Shown here in pieces: positions 28,017 to 39,629 of a stretch of DNA of 64,000 nucleotides. Source of the stretch: Phlebiopsis flavidoalba (Eukaryota > Basidiomycota > Agaricomycetes > Polyporales > Phanerochaetaceae); contig JAOCPU010000012.1 in the NCBI GenBank assembly GCA_035772785.1, positions 62,001 through 126,000 of the forward strand. The letters run 5' to 3'. The notes beneath the pieces were generated by a model, which did no database searches, was not told the DNA's origin, and saw only the letters and a list, made by a program, of their open reading frames with translations. Position numbers and translations under genes: made by a program. Each line of letters begins with the position of its first letter. Position 1 is the stretch's first letter.

Positions 28017-28954
28017 ATGTTCACCACACTCTTTTTCTGCCGCCGTCTTCTCGGCCCTCGCCATCCGCGACACAGCGCGTCAAAGCCGACGACCTTCTCG
28101 TTGACAACACACAGATTGCGTACTCCACCACAGTTCACCCCAGGTAGGACGTCCGGAAGCCCATGGCCCTCCCTTCCGTTCGCCCAAGCCCCCGCGCTGA
28201 CAAGTACGCTCGCTTGCAGTGCCAGGACGTTCACATTACCTGGACGGGTGGTCAGGCCCCCTACAACCTCCTCATGCGTCCCCAACAACAACCCTTGCGA
28301 CGGAAGTGCTGTTTCGTATTGATCTAATTTATCGCGCCTGCGCTCTCTATGAACCTTAGTTTAGCGTCGACCTTGGCACCACACCACCAGGGACAGTCCA
28401 TCACTGGAAGGCTGGCTTGGCCGCTGGCACCCAGATTCTCCTCTCGCTCGCGGGACTGCGTCTGAGGACTTCCGGATGAGGCCTGGAGTAACACCGTACG
28501 TGCATCGCCCATAATACAATAAAATCTGTCTCTCAGAGTGTGCACCAGATCACCGTCGGTGGAAAGCAACGACACCTCCTGCCTCCCCGGTGCCGCCGCG
28601 TCCTCGAGCTCCGTCGCGGCGCGTCGAGCTCTGTCTCGGCATCGCCCGCCTCGACGTCCCTGGTGTCCTCTGCATCGAGCGTTGCCCCCACCCACGTATG
28701 TACCGCCCTACGTCAAACCATGAGTCAAAACTAATCACATCACCTCAGTCTGACCGTCCCCGCCGACCTCAGCTCCCCCTCGGCCGCGTCCTCTGCGTCC
28801 TCTTCCTGCCTCCACTGAGAGCGCCGCGGTGCCCGTCGGTGCCGCCAACGCCGGTCTCAACCCCACTGGCAACAACGGCGCGTCTTCCATGGCCAAGCTC
28901 AGCGGCTCCGCTGTCGCTCTGGCTGCCGTTGCCGCCGTGTTTGCGTCCCTCTAA
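28017..28954 (+). CDS. GPI-anchored Ser-rich cell-surface protein (Kre9/Knh1-like N-domain)
   Basis: The start at 28017 gives MFTTLFFSAAVFSALAI (after one frame correction), a signal peptide. The N-terminal domain has the VHITWTGGQAPYNLLMRP pattern near 28230-28280, typical of the small Ig-like domain in fungal Kre9/Knh1-type secreted proteins. A piece reading WKAGLAAGTQILLSLA near 28410 and VHQITVGGK (about 28540) complete that fold. Next comes a Ser/Ala stalk (ASASPASTSLVSSASSVAPT, about 28640-28690), an intron at about 28697-28747, and more Ser-rich sequence. The C-terminus SSMAKLSGSAVALAAVAAVF then Ala-Ser-Leu and TAA at 28952-28954 has a small-residue attachment region followed by a hydrophobic tail, as GPI signals do. 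The function is probably wall structure or surface display; the ligand is unknown. Confidence 0.82.
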
Positions 28955-29781
28955 CCGTGAAGCACCCATATCGCAACGATCACACATAAAGTGATCGTTG
29001 TTTGATGATACCCCCCTCCTTCCCTCATGCCACAAGCGCGCGTTTCACATCAATGCCCATTGGTTGGGATCGCTGCTGTTTTTTTATTGCTAAATACTTA
29101 TTGCTTCATTTTTGCTGGTCCATATGCGGAGAACCTTGACGGTTCGCACCGCTGTCAAAGTATTGGGGCTTTCTGGTGCGGTTCTGTGAATTCGGGACGG
29201 CTGCTGGTTTCGGTTGTTGATCTGGATTGTCTCTCTGTTTTCGCCACCGTGCGACTGGTTCCGTCTCTGCTGCTATAAGTGTGGCGACCTGGTTGTAGTA
29301 CATAGTTGCACCCTGTTCAATAAACCTATGCTTGCGTCACGGCTTAACTTTTGCTCATCAGGCACGGTGTGACGTAGACTCGAATCATGATTCTGAGTTG
29401 TGTCTATGCCTGCACTTCCGGAAGTCGATACCTACCGTCCCTGAGAAGTTATTATGTATGTGGTGGAACAAAAGGCTCCCGACAACGCGACAATCGTCTC
29501 AAAGACGGCGCCCCAAGCGACCATGAGCGCTTGAGAAACACTGGCATGCTTTTGCGTGAGTCCCGGGCACTTCAGAGCTCCGGTCACCCCATCTTTGGTA
29601 ACATACGTCGCCGAGTCCAATACCGTCCCATGATTCTTCAAGCTTCAGCTTTGGGGTTTGCATTTCGTTGCCAGCAATCATGCGGCAACCTCGGACACGC
29701 CACGCCCGGCAACCTACTCCCGGTCCAGTACTTAAGTAACCCACCCCGCGCGACGCCAGCTTCTAGTTCGTTACTCTCACC
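28955..29781. other. Intergenic, 3' flank and upstream of oxidoreductase
   Basis: T-rich sequence follows the GPI-protein stop, with AATAAA-like words near 29320 that could serve polyadenylation. Then comes upstream sequence of the oxidoreductase. Open frames here show no family resemblance. Confidence 0.45.
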
Positions 29782-31251
29782 ATGGCCCCTCGACATACAC
29801 TCGCGTCGTCCTCGTGGAACGCCCGACGGGCGATATCACGCCCAGCACGTTCAGGACGGAGGTCGTGCCGTTTTGACTTGAAGCCGCAGGCGAAGCAGGT
29901 GCTCGTGAAAGCGATATATCTGTCGCTGGACCCGACTATGCGTATGTGGTTGAACGATAACAGGAATTATATGGAGCCGGTGCAGTGGAGATTGGCGACG
30001 TTATGCGGGGTAGTGGGATTGGTGTGTGTGGTCGAGGCTGGCGCAGGTAGCCGATTCAAGGCTGGGGACGTAGTAGATTGCTTTATTGGTGGGTTCCAAT
30101 GCGAACCTAATATGTGGCGTTGCTCATAAGTCGCAGATTTGTAGGCTGGAGAGAATATGCTGTTCTCGATGATAAAGGCCTGGTCAAAATACAGTAGGTA
30201 GCCCTAGCGAAACCCCTATCGCTTGCTGAGCCTTGTCAAGCGTGCCTTCTGGGTTGAGCTCAAGGACTTCATGGGACCTTTGGGCATGACTGGTACGTTG
30301 GATTACTGTCTTGAAATTTCACCCCAATAAACGCGTCTATAGGCCTCACCGCGTACTTTGTGAGTATAGTATGCGATACACTCTCAGTTCGCGTCCTTAC
30401 GTTCTCAGGGTCTCTTCGACGTCGGTAAAATCAAAGCGGGCGAGACTTTGGTGGTCTCTGGCGCGGCGGGTGCAAAACAGGCTCGATTGTATGTCAATCT
30501 GGGCAAACGAGCAGGAGCCGAAAGTCATCGCGATCGCAGGCTCCAAGGACAAGTGCGACTGGCTTGAGAAGGACCTTGGCGTGGATAAGGCTCTCAACTA
30601 TAAGAGCGCCACATTCCAAAAGGGACTTCGAACAAAGCGGTCGGCTTTTGTGGACGTTTATTTCGACAATGTAGGAGGTGAAATACTGAATATGGCCCTG
30701 AAACGGCTGAAACTAGGGGCGCGGGTGGTGATGTGTGGTGAGTGGCGACTCAAAGCAGATAGAGTCAGGCAGCTAATGATTATGCAGGCGGAATCGCGGA
30801 TTACAGTGAGTTTCAGCGCAGGCTATTCCACGCAGACAAATGGTGACGAGTCATGAACCCAGATTCGCAACCAACGGGGATTACCGCCTACCTGAACCTC
30901 ATCTCACAGAGAGCAATCATGCAAGGCTTCCTAGTGTACGCACATTTAATGTTTGCTGGATATTTGCTTAATTTCAGGCCGCAGACAATTGGACTATGCG
31001 AAACGCTTCGGCGAAGCCCGACAAGAGCTTGCCAAGATGATCCAGGATGGTTCTCTGAAGCGACAATTCCACATAGTGGAAGGTGTAGAGAAGTGTCCTG
31101 ATGCACTTCCACTCCTATTCTCCGGCGGCAACAAAGGAAAACTGTATGTGGCGCCGCGCCGATCGTTTGCCGGTGTATCTGTCACTGACCATCCTGCAGA
31201 ATTGTCCGAGTAGCAGACGAGCAGCCGCTGTTGCCACAAGCTAAACTATAG
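29782..31251 (+). CDS. NADP-dependent MDR oxidoreductase (alkenal reductase type)
   Basis: This belongs to the zinc-free medium-chain reductase group (leukotriene B4 12-hydroxydehydrogenase / double-bond reductase), which reduces alpha,beta-unsaturated carbonyls with NADPH. The start at 29782 gives Met-Ala-Pro, and exon 1 includes QVLVKAIYLSLDPTMRMWLN (about 29897-29955), the family hallmark. The cofactor domain follows: GPLGMTGLTA pieces (about 30270-30350), GETLVVSGAAG region with altered frame (about 30440-30475), AKVIAIAGSKDKCDWLEKDL (about 30520-30580), DVYFDNVGGEILNMALKRLK (about 30650-30710) and ARVVMCGG (about 30720, split by an intron). YAKRFGEARQELAKMIQDGS (about 30995-31050) and VEKCPDALPLLFSGGNKGKL end at the last donor, and the final exon gives IVRVADEQPLLPQAKL with TAG at 31249-31251. 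Expected length is about 345 residues, and introns are small. Confidence 0.93.
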
Positions 31252-31588
31252 GCAGAGCTTGTGTACAGCCCCACTTACCACGCGTCTGCTGGTGGGACGC
31301 GGTCTGATTGAATGGTAACCCCGTGGTGTGTGAACGCGTGTACGCGTGGTTACCTGTGGAGCCAGAAGGCAGTATAGAATATTTCTTATGGTCGTTGTTG
31401 TTGTTGCCGTGTAGTAGCGTAAAAACGCGTTTTAAAGAGTGAATATTGGGGCAACAAATTCGCGTCTGATTATGGTGTGCGCGCCCACTGATCGAACATC
31501 AAGAGCTTCCAATTCCGTCATCGAGGACGTGCACTCATCCATGACTTTGACCACCGCCCTCTGAGCCCGGGACTCGTTGTGTCCCCCC
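31252..31588. other. Intergenic
   Basis: This is the 3' flank of the oxidoreductase and upstream region of the PH protein. It includes a GTTGTTGTTGTTG stretch near 31392 and palindromic acgcgt words near 31335-31345 and 31425. No gene was recognised. Confidence 0.4.
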
Positions 31589-34500
31589 ATGGCCTCCATT
31601 TCCCCTAGCAGCAGCCCTAGGTGGGACACCAGAAAACACAGGCTATTCATTAGCACCATCCCAGCTTCAGCTCCTAAAGCAGCAGGAGGAGCAGCAGCGG
31701 CTGCACCAACAGCAGCTCTTTCACCAACATCATCAACAGTCAACCTCGTTCCCAGAACAGACAGATCCACCCGCGCCCGCCCGCGCAGAACCTCTGCAAC
31801 CGACCATGTTCAGGAGCGCGAGCAGGCAGGACTCCGCGCCGCCGCCGTCTGCCGCACCCACCCATTCGCGGACCACTTCCGCGTTCTCATTCTTCAAAAG
31901 CAAGGCGAATCATAATCACACCCCCTCGACTGCCTCGCTCCCCCATGCGCGATCGGCGAGCATGGCGAGGTCCGCAACGGGCATGGCCCACAGTCCCTCG
32001 CTCTCGACATCGCGCCAAAGGACCCATGTCGCCAGGCCTCCACAGACACCCAGGCAACGAACAGCCCCGCGCACCCCGCCCAACCAGGAGACTCCCAGAG
32101 AGCGCTCCCCAAGCCGTCGGCGGCGAGCGTTTCCCCCGCCCGGGCCACTACCACCTCTCCACCCCGAGATACGGTCCATCGTCCAGCTGACGTCTGCTCA
32201 CACCCAGAAGGTGTACTTCTCTGGGCCGTGATACGCCGCGTCGTCGAAAGGACCAACCACGATGGCCAGCGGCCCTCGAAAGACGAAGGATGGAGAGAGG
32301 TGTGGGCGCAGCTGGGCGGGACCACGCTGAGTGTATGGGACATGAAGGAGATCGAGGAGGCAAGCAAGCAGGGGAGACAGGTCCCTCCAAGTTATGTCAA
32401 TGTCACAGATGCTGTGAGGTTTTACCATGTTCTATTGCGTACTTGTCGTTGAAACGCCCTTTCTCTTCTGATGTGGACAAGTTCATTGTAGTGCTGGGCT
32501 CGGGTCACCATGCCGGCAACAGAGACAACGCCCGCCCCCAGAAGTACACAAACGTCCTGACATTGAACAACGCGGGGTCAAACTTGCTGTTGTTTCGCGT
32601 GCCCGTCTACGCAAAGCGCTGCTCTCGTGGGCCGCGGCTCTGCGCCTCTCAGCTTGGAGAAGTCCCGGCTGGAGGAGATCTACACCGCACATCTGATCAG
32701 AATTACGTTCAACGATGGTCGGTGTCTTGATTGTTCATGCTGTTCATCTTCTCATCAGTTCTCAGGTCGTGATACACCAACACCCCTCTGCTCATGGGCC
32801 GCTGGAGGGATGGGTCAGGATTCGTGTGTCCGGACAAACTGACTGGAAACGACTATGGATGGTCGTCGGTGCAGGAAGTGGCCCTGCGCAAGAGCCAGGA
32901 TCGTCTGAGTCACCGACAGTCCTGCGCAAGAAGCGCATAATCCTCCTCTCTTTGGCCGCGATCAGAGTCCTCCACGGCCCTCTGCACCTCGAAATCCAGT
33001 TATCCTTCTGTACACGTCGAACAAACCTAAAGAGAAGAAGAAACCAGTGCTTGCCGTGAGCAAAGTCACACAGGCTTTTGCTGTATACCCCGAGCGACCG
33101 GAGCTCATCAGCCGGAGCACTCTTGTTGAAAGTCGAGGGTACCCTCGGCGAGGAATTGGCCGGCCCGATGCAAAATCGCGAAGGCTGGTTTACTGGTCAT
33201 GCCAGAGAACTGGAAGGAAATAATACCCGAACCTCAGAAATGCTCAAGTGGCTCCTGACAGGTCAGTCAGGACCCCCGCATACACCAGGCTCCCTCAATC
33301 AATATAAACATTCACACAGGAATTCATGATGCATTATTCGATCTCTATGGCCGACACCCAGTATGTATAGCTGGGATCCCCCGAGATCCTCGTTCCATGA
33401 TGTTCGCGTATCCGATCGGGCCCAACAAAGATGTGAGGACTTTCCTCCACGGTCGGTGCCCTATACTTATCGAATTCATCCCAGATGCTCTTCCTCGACC
33501 GCGAACTAGCCGAAAAGCTCGACCCCTAGAGACGAAACGCACTTCCGCCACTAGGGCTCAGTTGCAACATGTACTATGGGAGCGATGAACGTGGTAAGTC
33601 CTGAGCAGTCACAATCACCCGCCGGTAAAAAGCCGCCCCCCCCCACCCAACGCTTCCGCCTCTTCCTGACATGTCTCTTTCTGGCGAAACCAAGCGTGAC
33701 GAGCCATCACATGAAGCTGGATTCTTTACCCCTCCAACTGCCCCCCCTACAGTTTGACACCGACCGCGTGGAGCAGGATCTGCCGGATATCCCTCCACAG
33801 CTGCCAAGGATGCTTACTCCCATTACAGAAAAGACGTGATCCACGCCATAGCCTTCTCTGGCTCGAATGAAGGGGCTATACCGCAGTCCATCCATCCATC
33901 TGCAAATGGGTCGCCCGAGCAGCCCGGAGTCACTCGAGGCAAGGAGGAAGTCACAATTCCCGCAACGTCTTTCTTCGGAGACGTTATGACGACTAGTCCA
34001 ATCGCCACCAGCCCCCCGCCGATTCCTGACTTCCGCAGTGAGCACAAAAGTGAAGATTCTTCTGCTGTGGGAGCGTCGTCCCGTCCAGACTCCAAACTAA
34101 GCCATTTCCCCACGAAACAGCCCATCTCTCCCACCTCCCCCTCAACAAACGCTCGATTCTGCTTCGTCTTACACACAAAACACTGATCGCGACAGACAAT
34201 CTCCGGCATTAGGTGCCCAGCGTCCTTTTTCCATGGACACCGCCCCCTCCGATTCACGCTCTGCGGCAGCAACAAACCCCTCGTCTCGTTTCCCAGCTAT
34301 CCTCCTAGTCCATCCATCCCAGCGTCTCATACATCTCAGTACGAGACTACACGCGCCGCCTTTCACCCTCCTTCTCTGTGTTAAACTTCCCCGCACTCCA
34401 TTATACCGCAGCCTCAATCGCCCGTCGCTGCTCGGTCGCGGCACTCCAGCTGTCTCTTATGCAAGAGCCCCTTCCTTCGCCCGGCGTTCCCCCGTTGCTC

Positions 34501-37467
34501 ACGCAAGGAACGTGTCGTTGGATCATCTTCGATTGCTCCTTCCTTCACCAACCAACTTTACCCTACAATCCCGTTCAAAGTTCGGCGGATTCTCAGCCGC
34601 TCACCGCGATTACCCCCTTCGCCGCCTGCGCACGGCACAGAGCATACCACCCGAGCTTCCAGGCACCTTTGCCGTCTCCGTCCATAAGACGAGCCTTCAT
34701 CCGACGACACTGTCGCGCGAAGCGGGTGCCATGTACTACATGCGGTTTCATGCAGCAAGGTGAAACTAAAGGTGGCCCCCGTCGTCAACCCACACCCGCC
34801 TGCAAATGACGACGACGAGGATACCACGACCGAGTAGAGAGCGATATCGGTGTACAGTCCCACGCCCGCTGGACAGACGACACGTACAGCCAGCATAGCT
34901 GGGGTGCTACCTCTCCCAGCGTTTGCTAGCCTGTGTGGCGACTATTTCCGAAATCCAAGTACACACTGCGTCGTTATTTCCCTCCCCAGAAACGCAAAGA
35001 AGAGGTCTCGCCGGCCAGCAGTTCGATATGAAGCATCATGTAGGGCGGATTCGGCAAAAGCGCCGGTGTTGCCCGGCCGATATGATCAGCCCAGACTCGG
35101 GCCGTCTCCGCCTCGATCTTCGCGGCGGGCCGTCCGGCGCACGTGCAATGTGCCGGTAAGCAAAACCGCTTCAGCCCAGCGCGAGCTGCCACCACCGACA
35201 ACCACACCGTCAACACCTGCCACCTCCCCCCAGCGTCGACGAGGACGACGAGGACGCGATGAGCGACGACGACCAGAACTCGGAGGAGCGCGCTGGTGCC
35301 CCGCCTGCTCCCGCCACGTCTCGCAAAGGCTTGCGGGCGAGGCTGCCGCCGCGCACCACGACGACCCGGAACACCCCCCCCACAGCGCGGGCCGACATGC
35401 TCGCCGCGTTGTCTTTCCTCGAGCGCGAGGAGCCGCCTCCACCGCCGCAGATGTCCCCAAAGGCGCAGTCGCCACCCACCGTCGCCTGTCCCTCAGCTCG
35501 TCGAGCCCCGCGCGGTCGCCAACGCCGTCGGCACAGGGCTTCCATCTCCGATCATCCTTCGCCCCGTCACGCAAAAAAGCGGAGCAGCGCAAGGCGACCA
35601 GTCCTCCAGGCCCAGCAAGAAGCTTCAGCAGGCTGCGCTGCTCAGCATTAGCCCGGGCGGCGCGAACGGACGCCAGAAGAAGAAGATGCGTGATGCGGGA
35701 GCGTGGGGTGAGAGTAGCGAGGAGGAGGAGGAGGAAGAATAGAAGAAGGAGGAAGAGGACGAGGATGGATGACTTCAGGACGGAGTGGACCACCCGAGCA
35801 GAAGGTGGCCTGAGGGCGAATAGATCACGCCGCATTGGCTTTCGCCTGGACGTCCTGGACCTGCCGGTGCGATCGCCCTGGCGGACTCTATGCGCGATGG
35901 CAGTCCTGCTTCGCATTCAGGCCCCCTCGCGATCTTCCTCAAGTCCCGACGGGGCAAGGATATCCTGGGTATTGGTCCCGGTCCCGGCCCTTCAGTGGTG
36001 AGTTTTTCGTATGCTACATGTCCGCATTTGCAATATCCTCAAGCTTTGACAGGCTCGGAAGACAACCTTGCACCCCAGCCCTCGACGCTTTGTGTCCGAT
36101 CATTACTCTGAAGCTGGAAGACGCTCGATTGTATCCTGATTCTCAGCGTCGTCAGCCATCCCCTCAACTCACGGCCGTGGTCAGAAGGGCGAGATATATG
36201 CAGCCTGCTCCGTGCCTCGCTCAAAACAGGTTGGGACTCAGAGTCCTCGAAGCGCGACCACTTGCTGCCTTGGCCGAGAATTTCCAACAGTTCAGCGATT
36301 ACTTTTTCGGTCCAAACTCGAACGCTCCTTTCGCAAAACCATGACGAAAGCATGTTGCTCCTTACATGGCCTCCTTTCGCGCTGGTCTTGCATGACAACA
36401 GGACTTACGTTCTGACTAAGCCGCCAGGAGGACATCTCGCTGACGTGGGAGAGGCGAGCGCGTCTGTGCTCGACCAACGTTCCACACAAACCTCCGCGCG
36501 CTCCTCAAACCGGTCTCCTGATCGGCGCCGGCACCGCCCACGAACGAGAACGTAAGCGCGACAGGCGTCCTCTAGTGGCGACCCTCACAGAGCGCGAACG
36601 CGAGAGGCGGTCTCGCACGCGGAACGACAGCGCGAAGCTCGACGAGTTCCAGGCGCATGCACGCCGTCGACGAGATGCAGTCCAAGTACGGCTTCGATGT
36701 ACGGCGGTATGTGCATTGCCATCAGGTCACTGGCTACAAACCCGATGATGTGGCAAAGCCCGAATTATGATGTGTCATGGAAAACCGCCAGTTATGCACC
36801 GGGTGTTTGGGGCTATTATCCCTGGCAATGCGTTAACCCTAGGAGCACATGTTCTGCTTGCCACCGCAGGCCGCTCAAGCATGGCCAGCTAGGGCCATGG
36901 CCGCAATCTCGAACCGGGGCCGGGTTCTCAAGTCGGTGGCGACAACGGGAACTTACCAAAAAAAAAAAAAAAAAAAACTCAGTATGAACCCTATGATGAC
37001 TGGTCCAGAATTCGTTTCGATCCCTCGCATGGTCAATGATGGGCAATGCCGATACCTCTGCTCATACCCTCGATCTGACGGGGTCATGGGAGGCAATGAA
37101 CCCTGTCCTGCGTGGGCATGGGAGGCGGCCATGTCCGCCTATGTGCGTTGACTATTCCTATGGGCAACCCGCATGGGGCATATGGGCTTCAAGAGATTTG
37201 TATGGGTCAAATGGGGATTGGGGATGACACCCCGTCGTAGATGCAGGCGGTGCTCAAGCATTCAAGAACGCTCGATTACTCGCGACCTCTGAATGAGGGT
37301 GGGTTCCCGTGCGGCCGGTCGAGAGATGGGCTGGCTCGCGGCCCTTAACTCTCAAAACGCAGCTCCACACACAATGGCCAAGGCTCTCGTCTCGCGCGCT
37401 GGTGGGCCCCTCAACCGCTCAACGAGGCGGAGACGAACGGCAAGAAGCCTGCCGGAGATGTCCTGTT
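31589..37467 (+). CDS. PH-domain protein, CAF120/SKG3-like
   Basis: Yeast Caf120 and Skg3 are PH proteins linked to the CCR4-NOT complex and bud-neck functions, and the exact role here is inferred. From the start at 31589 there is a Gln/His-rich segment (CAG/CAA tract near 31680-31745), then RSASRQDSAPPPSAAP and a Ser/Arg/Pro-rich region to about 32150. The PH domain covers about 32160-32860: SIVQLTSAHTQKVYFSGP, WREVWAQLGGTTLSVWDMKE, PPSYVNVTDA, KYTNVLTLNNAGSNLLLF, SRLEEIYTAHLIRITF. A second structured block has GWVRIRVSGQTDWKRLWMVV, SKVTQAFAVYPERPELIS (about 33060-33110) and REGW (about 33180-33190), and MMFAYPIGPNKD (about 33397). After that the protein is disordered, with an acidic Glu tract near 35715-35740, FLKSRRGKDILGIGPGPGPS (about 35930-35990), an Arg/Glu-rich coil (about 36540-36680) and a Met/Gly-rich tail. 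A20 at 36958-36977 falls inside the coding span. The stop is approximate. Confidence 0.8.
36958..36977. repeat. A20 homopolymer inside the PH-protein gene
   Basis: Twenty consecutive A residues interrupt the Met/Gly-rich 3' part of the CAF120-like gene. Read through, they would encode a short poly-Lys tract unlike the neighbouring composition. They may be a homopolymer length error or a small intron remnant. Confidence 0.8.
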
Positions 37468-37928
37468 AGTCCGTTGGAAAGACTGGGAAAGCCTAGGTCC
37501 GCAGTTCATATTTCTCCTCGTTTACTTTTGGATAGCGTCCTACAAAATAAAACCATGCTTTTGTTTTCGACTGCTCGGCACAAGGACACTCGTTTAGGAT
37601 ACGGCTCATCAAAGGTTTGCACTATCACTTAGCCTCTTTACTTAGTCAGAGCTCTCTCCTATTCATTATCATATTGCATTCATCTTGACCACAATATCAT
37701 GGATTTCCTTGCGCATTTGCGCGTGAAACGATTCGTGGACTGAGACGGAGAACTCTGTACTTGCCTGATCAGGGAGTGATGCGGGTGGGAGGAGGTCGAT
37801 GATCCGCGCGATTCTGGAGGGCACGCTAGAGCGTCTAATTCCTGCTGAAAATCCTCGTACACACGACTCTCGTCCTTCCTTCATCCCACAAAACACACCC
37901 TTTCCTCCAGTAACTTATACACAACACT
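37468..37928. other. Intergenic with a small minus-strand ORF
   Basis: This holds the 3' flank of the PH protein and the region upstream of the EBP1 homologue. A 75-codon minus-strand frame (37669-37896) contains RIARIIDLLPPASLPDQAST and HAQMRKEIHDIVVKM, which look protein-like, and an overlapping frame reads YEDFQQELDAL. It may be a real small exon or gene on the minus strand, unrecognised, or chance. Confidence 0.35.
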
Positions 37929-39629
37929 ATGTCCGACTTCTACAAAGCCCGAGGAGCCCAAGGAGGTGAAGGAGAACCCCCTCGCTCGACCGGCGGAGGC
38001 CGATTTTTACAAAATACAAGGTTAATACGGGCTGACCCCCTGCGCCTTTACACCACTGGATCTAATCAGCGTTAACATGGTCATTCGATGCGGTCGCCGG
38101 CCATTTACATAGGTGCAGCAGATATTGTGCGCACGCTAACGATGAAAAAGCTCGTCGAGCTCAGCGTTGAGGAGGGGCGCAAAGATCCTCGACCTTTGCG
38201 TCGCGGGCGACCAGCTCATCGAGCAGGGGGTACCGGCCGCGGTCTACAACAAGGCCGTAAAGGGTGTCAAGGTCCCAGAAAGGCGCGTCCTCTCTATCTT
38301 CGTTAGCCGTAGTAAAATTGATCTTCATCTCCCGCCCTTCACGCGTCGCTTCTCGCTCGCGTCGTAATCCTGTGCCTTCGCGCGTTGCAGGTCTTGCCTT
38401 CCCGGGCACCTCTGTACTCCGTCAACGACTAACTGTGTCTCCCACTTCTTCTCCCCCCTCGCTTCCGACCCCCTCTCTTCCCAGACACTTGCGAAGGGCG
38501 ATGTCGTGAAACTGCACGTCGGCGCGTCCAAATCGACGGCTTTGCTGCTGCAGTCCACCAGCGCCGAGACCCTCGTCGTCGGGTGCGACGCCAGAGAAGA
38601 CCCCGCTCACCGGACGCAAGGCCGACGTCATCAAGGCCGCACACTTGCTGCTGTGAGGTTGCGGATGCGCGTCGTGCGCGTCCCGGTGAACAAGAACTGG
38701 GGTGTCACCGAGGCTGTGGGCAAGGCCTACCGCAGCATTCACAGACTGCAAGCCCGTCGAGGGTGCGTATCTATCCCATGGAGCGACGGTAAAATTTGTT
38801 GACGAATCCTACTAAGGTATGCTGTCGTGCCAACAAACCCAGAATGTCATTGACGGCAAGAAGCGTATTTATTCTCAACCCGGGTACGCGACCTCCCCGT
38901 CTTCGCGCAAAAACCGCGTCCATGACATTGCGTCCTCTCAGGCCGAGGGTCAGAAAGCGGGATTTCGAGAGTGTCACCTTTGCGGAGGGTGAGGTTTGGG
39001 GTATCGGACATTCGGTCTCATCTGGAGAGGATGGCAAGTTCAGTGACATCGGGTGCCCGTCACATACTCCGTGCTCGAGAATAAAACTCTAGGCGCGGAC
39101 CGAGACTCGAAGACGACGATCTACCAAAAGGACTCGACAGTCACACTACCAGCTGAAGATGAAGGGACGGAGTCGCGCGCAGTGTTCTCGGAAGTTCAAA
39201 AGAAGGCGGGTGCCTTCCCCTTCAACATCCGTTGTCATCGAGGACGTAGAAGAAGGCGCGGCTGGGTCTTCAAGAGGGCTGTTCAGCACGGCACCAGAGC
39301 CCTTCGTAAGCCATACGATGTCATGTACGTGTAAGACGCAGTTTGCGAACCCGTGCCATGTACACATATATCGTCTTAATCTTCAGTCCCCGGGGTCTTC
39401 ACTCCCGCGGGTACTTTTGTTGCTGCATTCCACTTCACAATTGCTCTCCTCCCTGCCGGCCCTGCGCTGATCACTCAGCCCCCTGTTGGTACAAGCCAGA
39501 ACTCGGGAAGACTGAGAAGGAGCTCGAAGACGCTGAGCTGAAGGAGCCATCGCCAAGCCCTTGCGCGAGACAAGAAGAAAGCAAAGAAGTGCGAACAAGA
39601 AGGCTGAGGGTGCGGAAGAGAAGGCTTGA
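37929..39629 (+). CDS. EBP1/PA2G4-like aminopeptidase-fold protein
   Basis: Proteins of this group (human PA2G4/EBP1, fission yeast Cdb4) share the methionine aminopeptidase fold without peptidase activity and bind RNA and ribosomes. The start at 37929 gives Met-Ser-Asp. Recognisable blocks are TMKKLVELSVEEG with AKILDLCVAGDQLIEQG (38130-38230), VYNKAVKGVKVP (about 38250), LAFPGTSV (about 38396), LAKGDVVKLHVGA (about 38485-38525), NKNWGVTEAVGKA (about 38690-38730), CQQTQNVIDGKKRI (about 38825-38870), KRDFESVTFAEGEVWGI (about 38955-39005), SKTTIYQKDSTVT (about 39110), SRAVFSEVQKKAGAFPFNIR (about 39170-39230) and AVQHG..KPYDVM (about 39280-39325). The Lys-rich tail ends at TGA (39627-39629). 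Introns and frameshifts are frequent, and the length of about 390 residues fits the family. Confidence 0.93.

Noticed and set aside
34850..36001. 383-codon plus-strand ORF and the overlapping 276-codon minus ORF
   Set aside because: Both are Arg/Ser/Pro low-complexity frames in GC-rich coding DNA of the CAF120-like gene. The authentic frame changes within this stretch.
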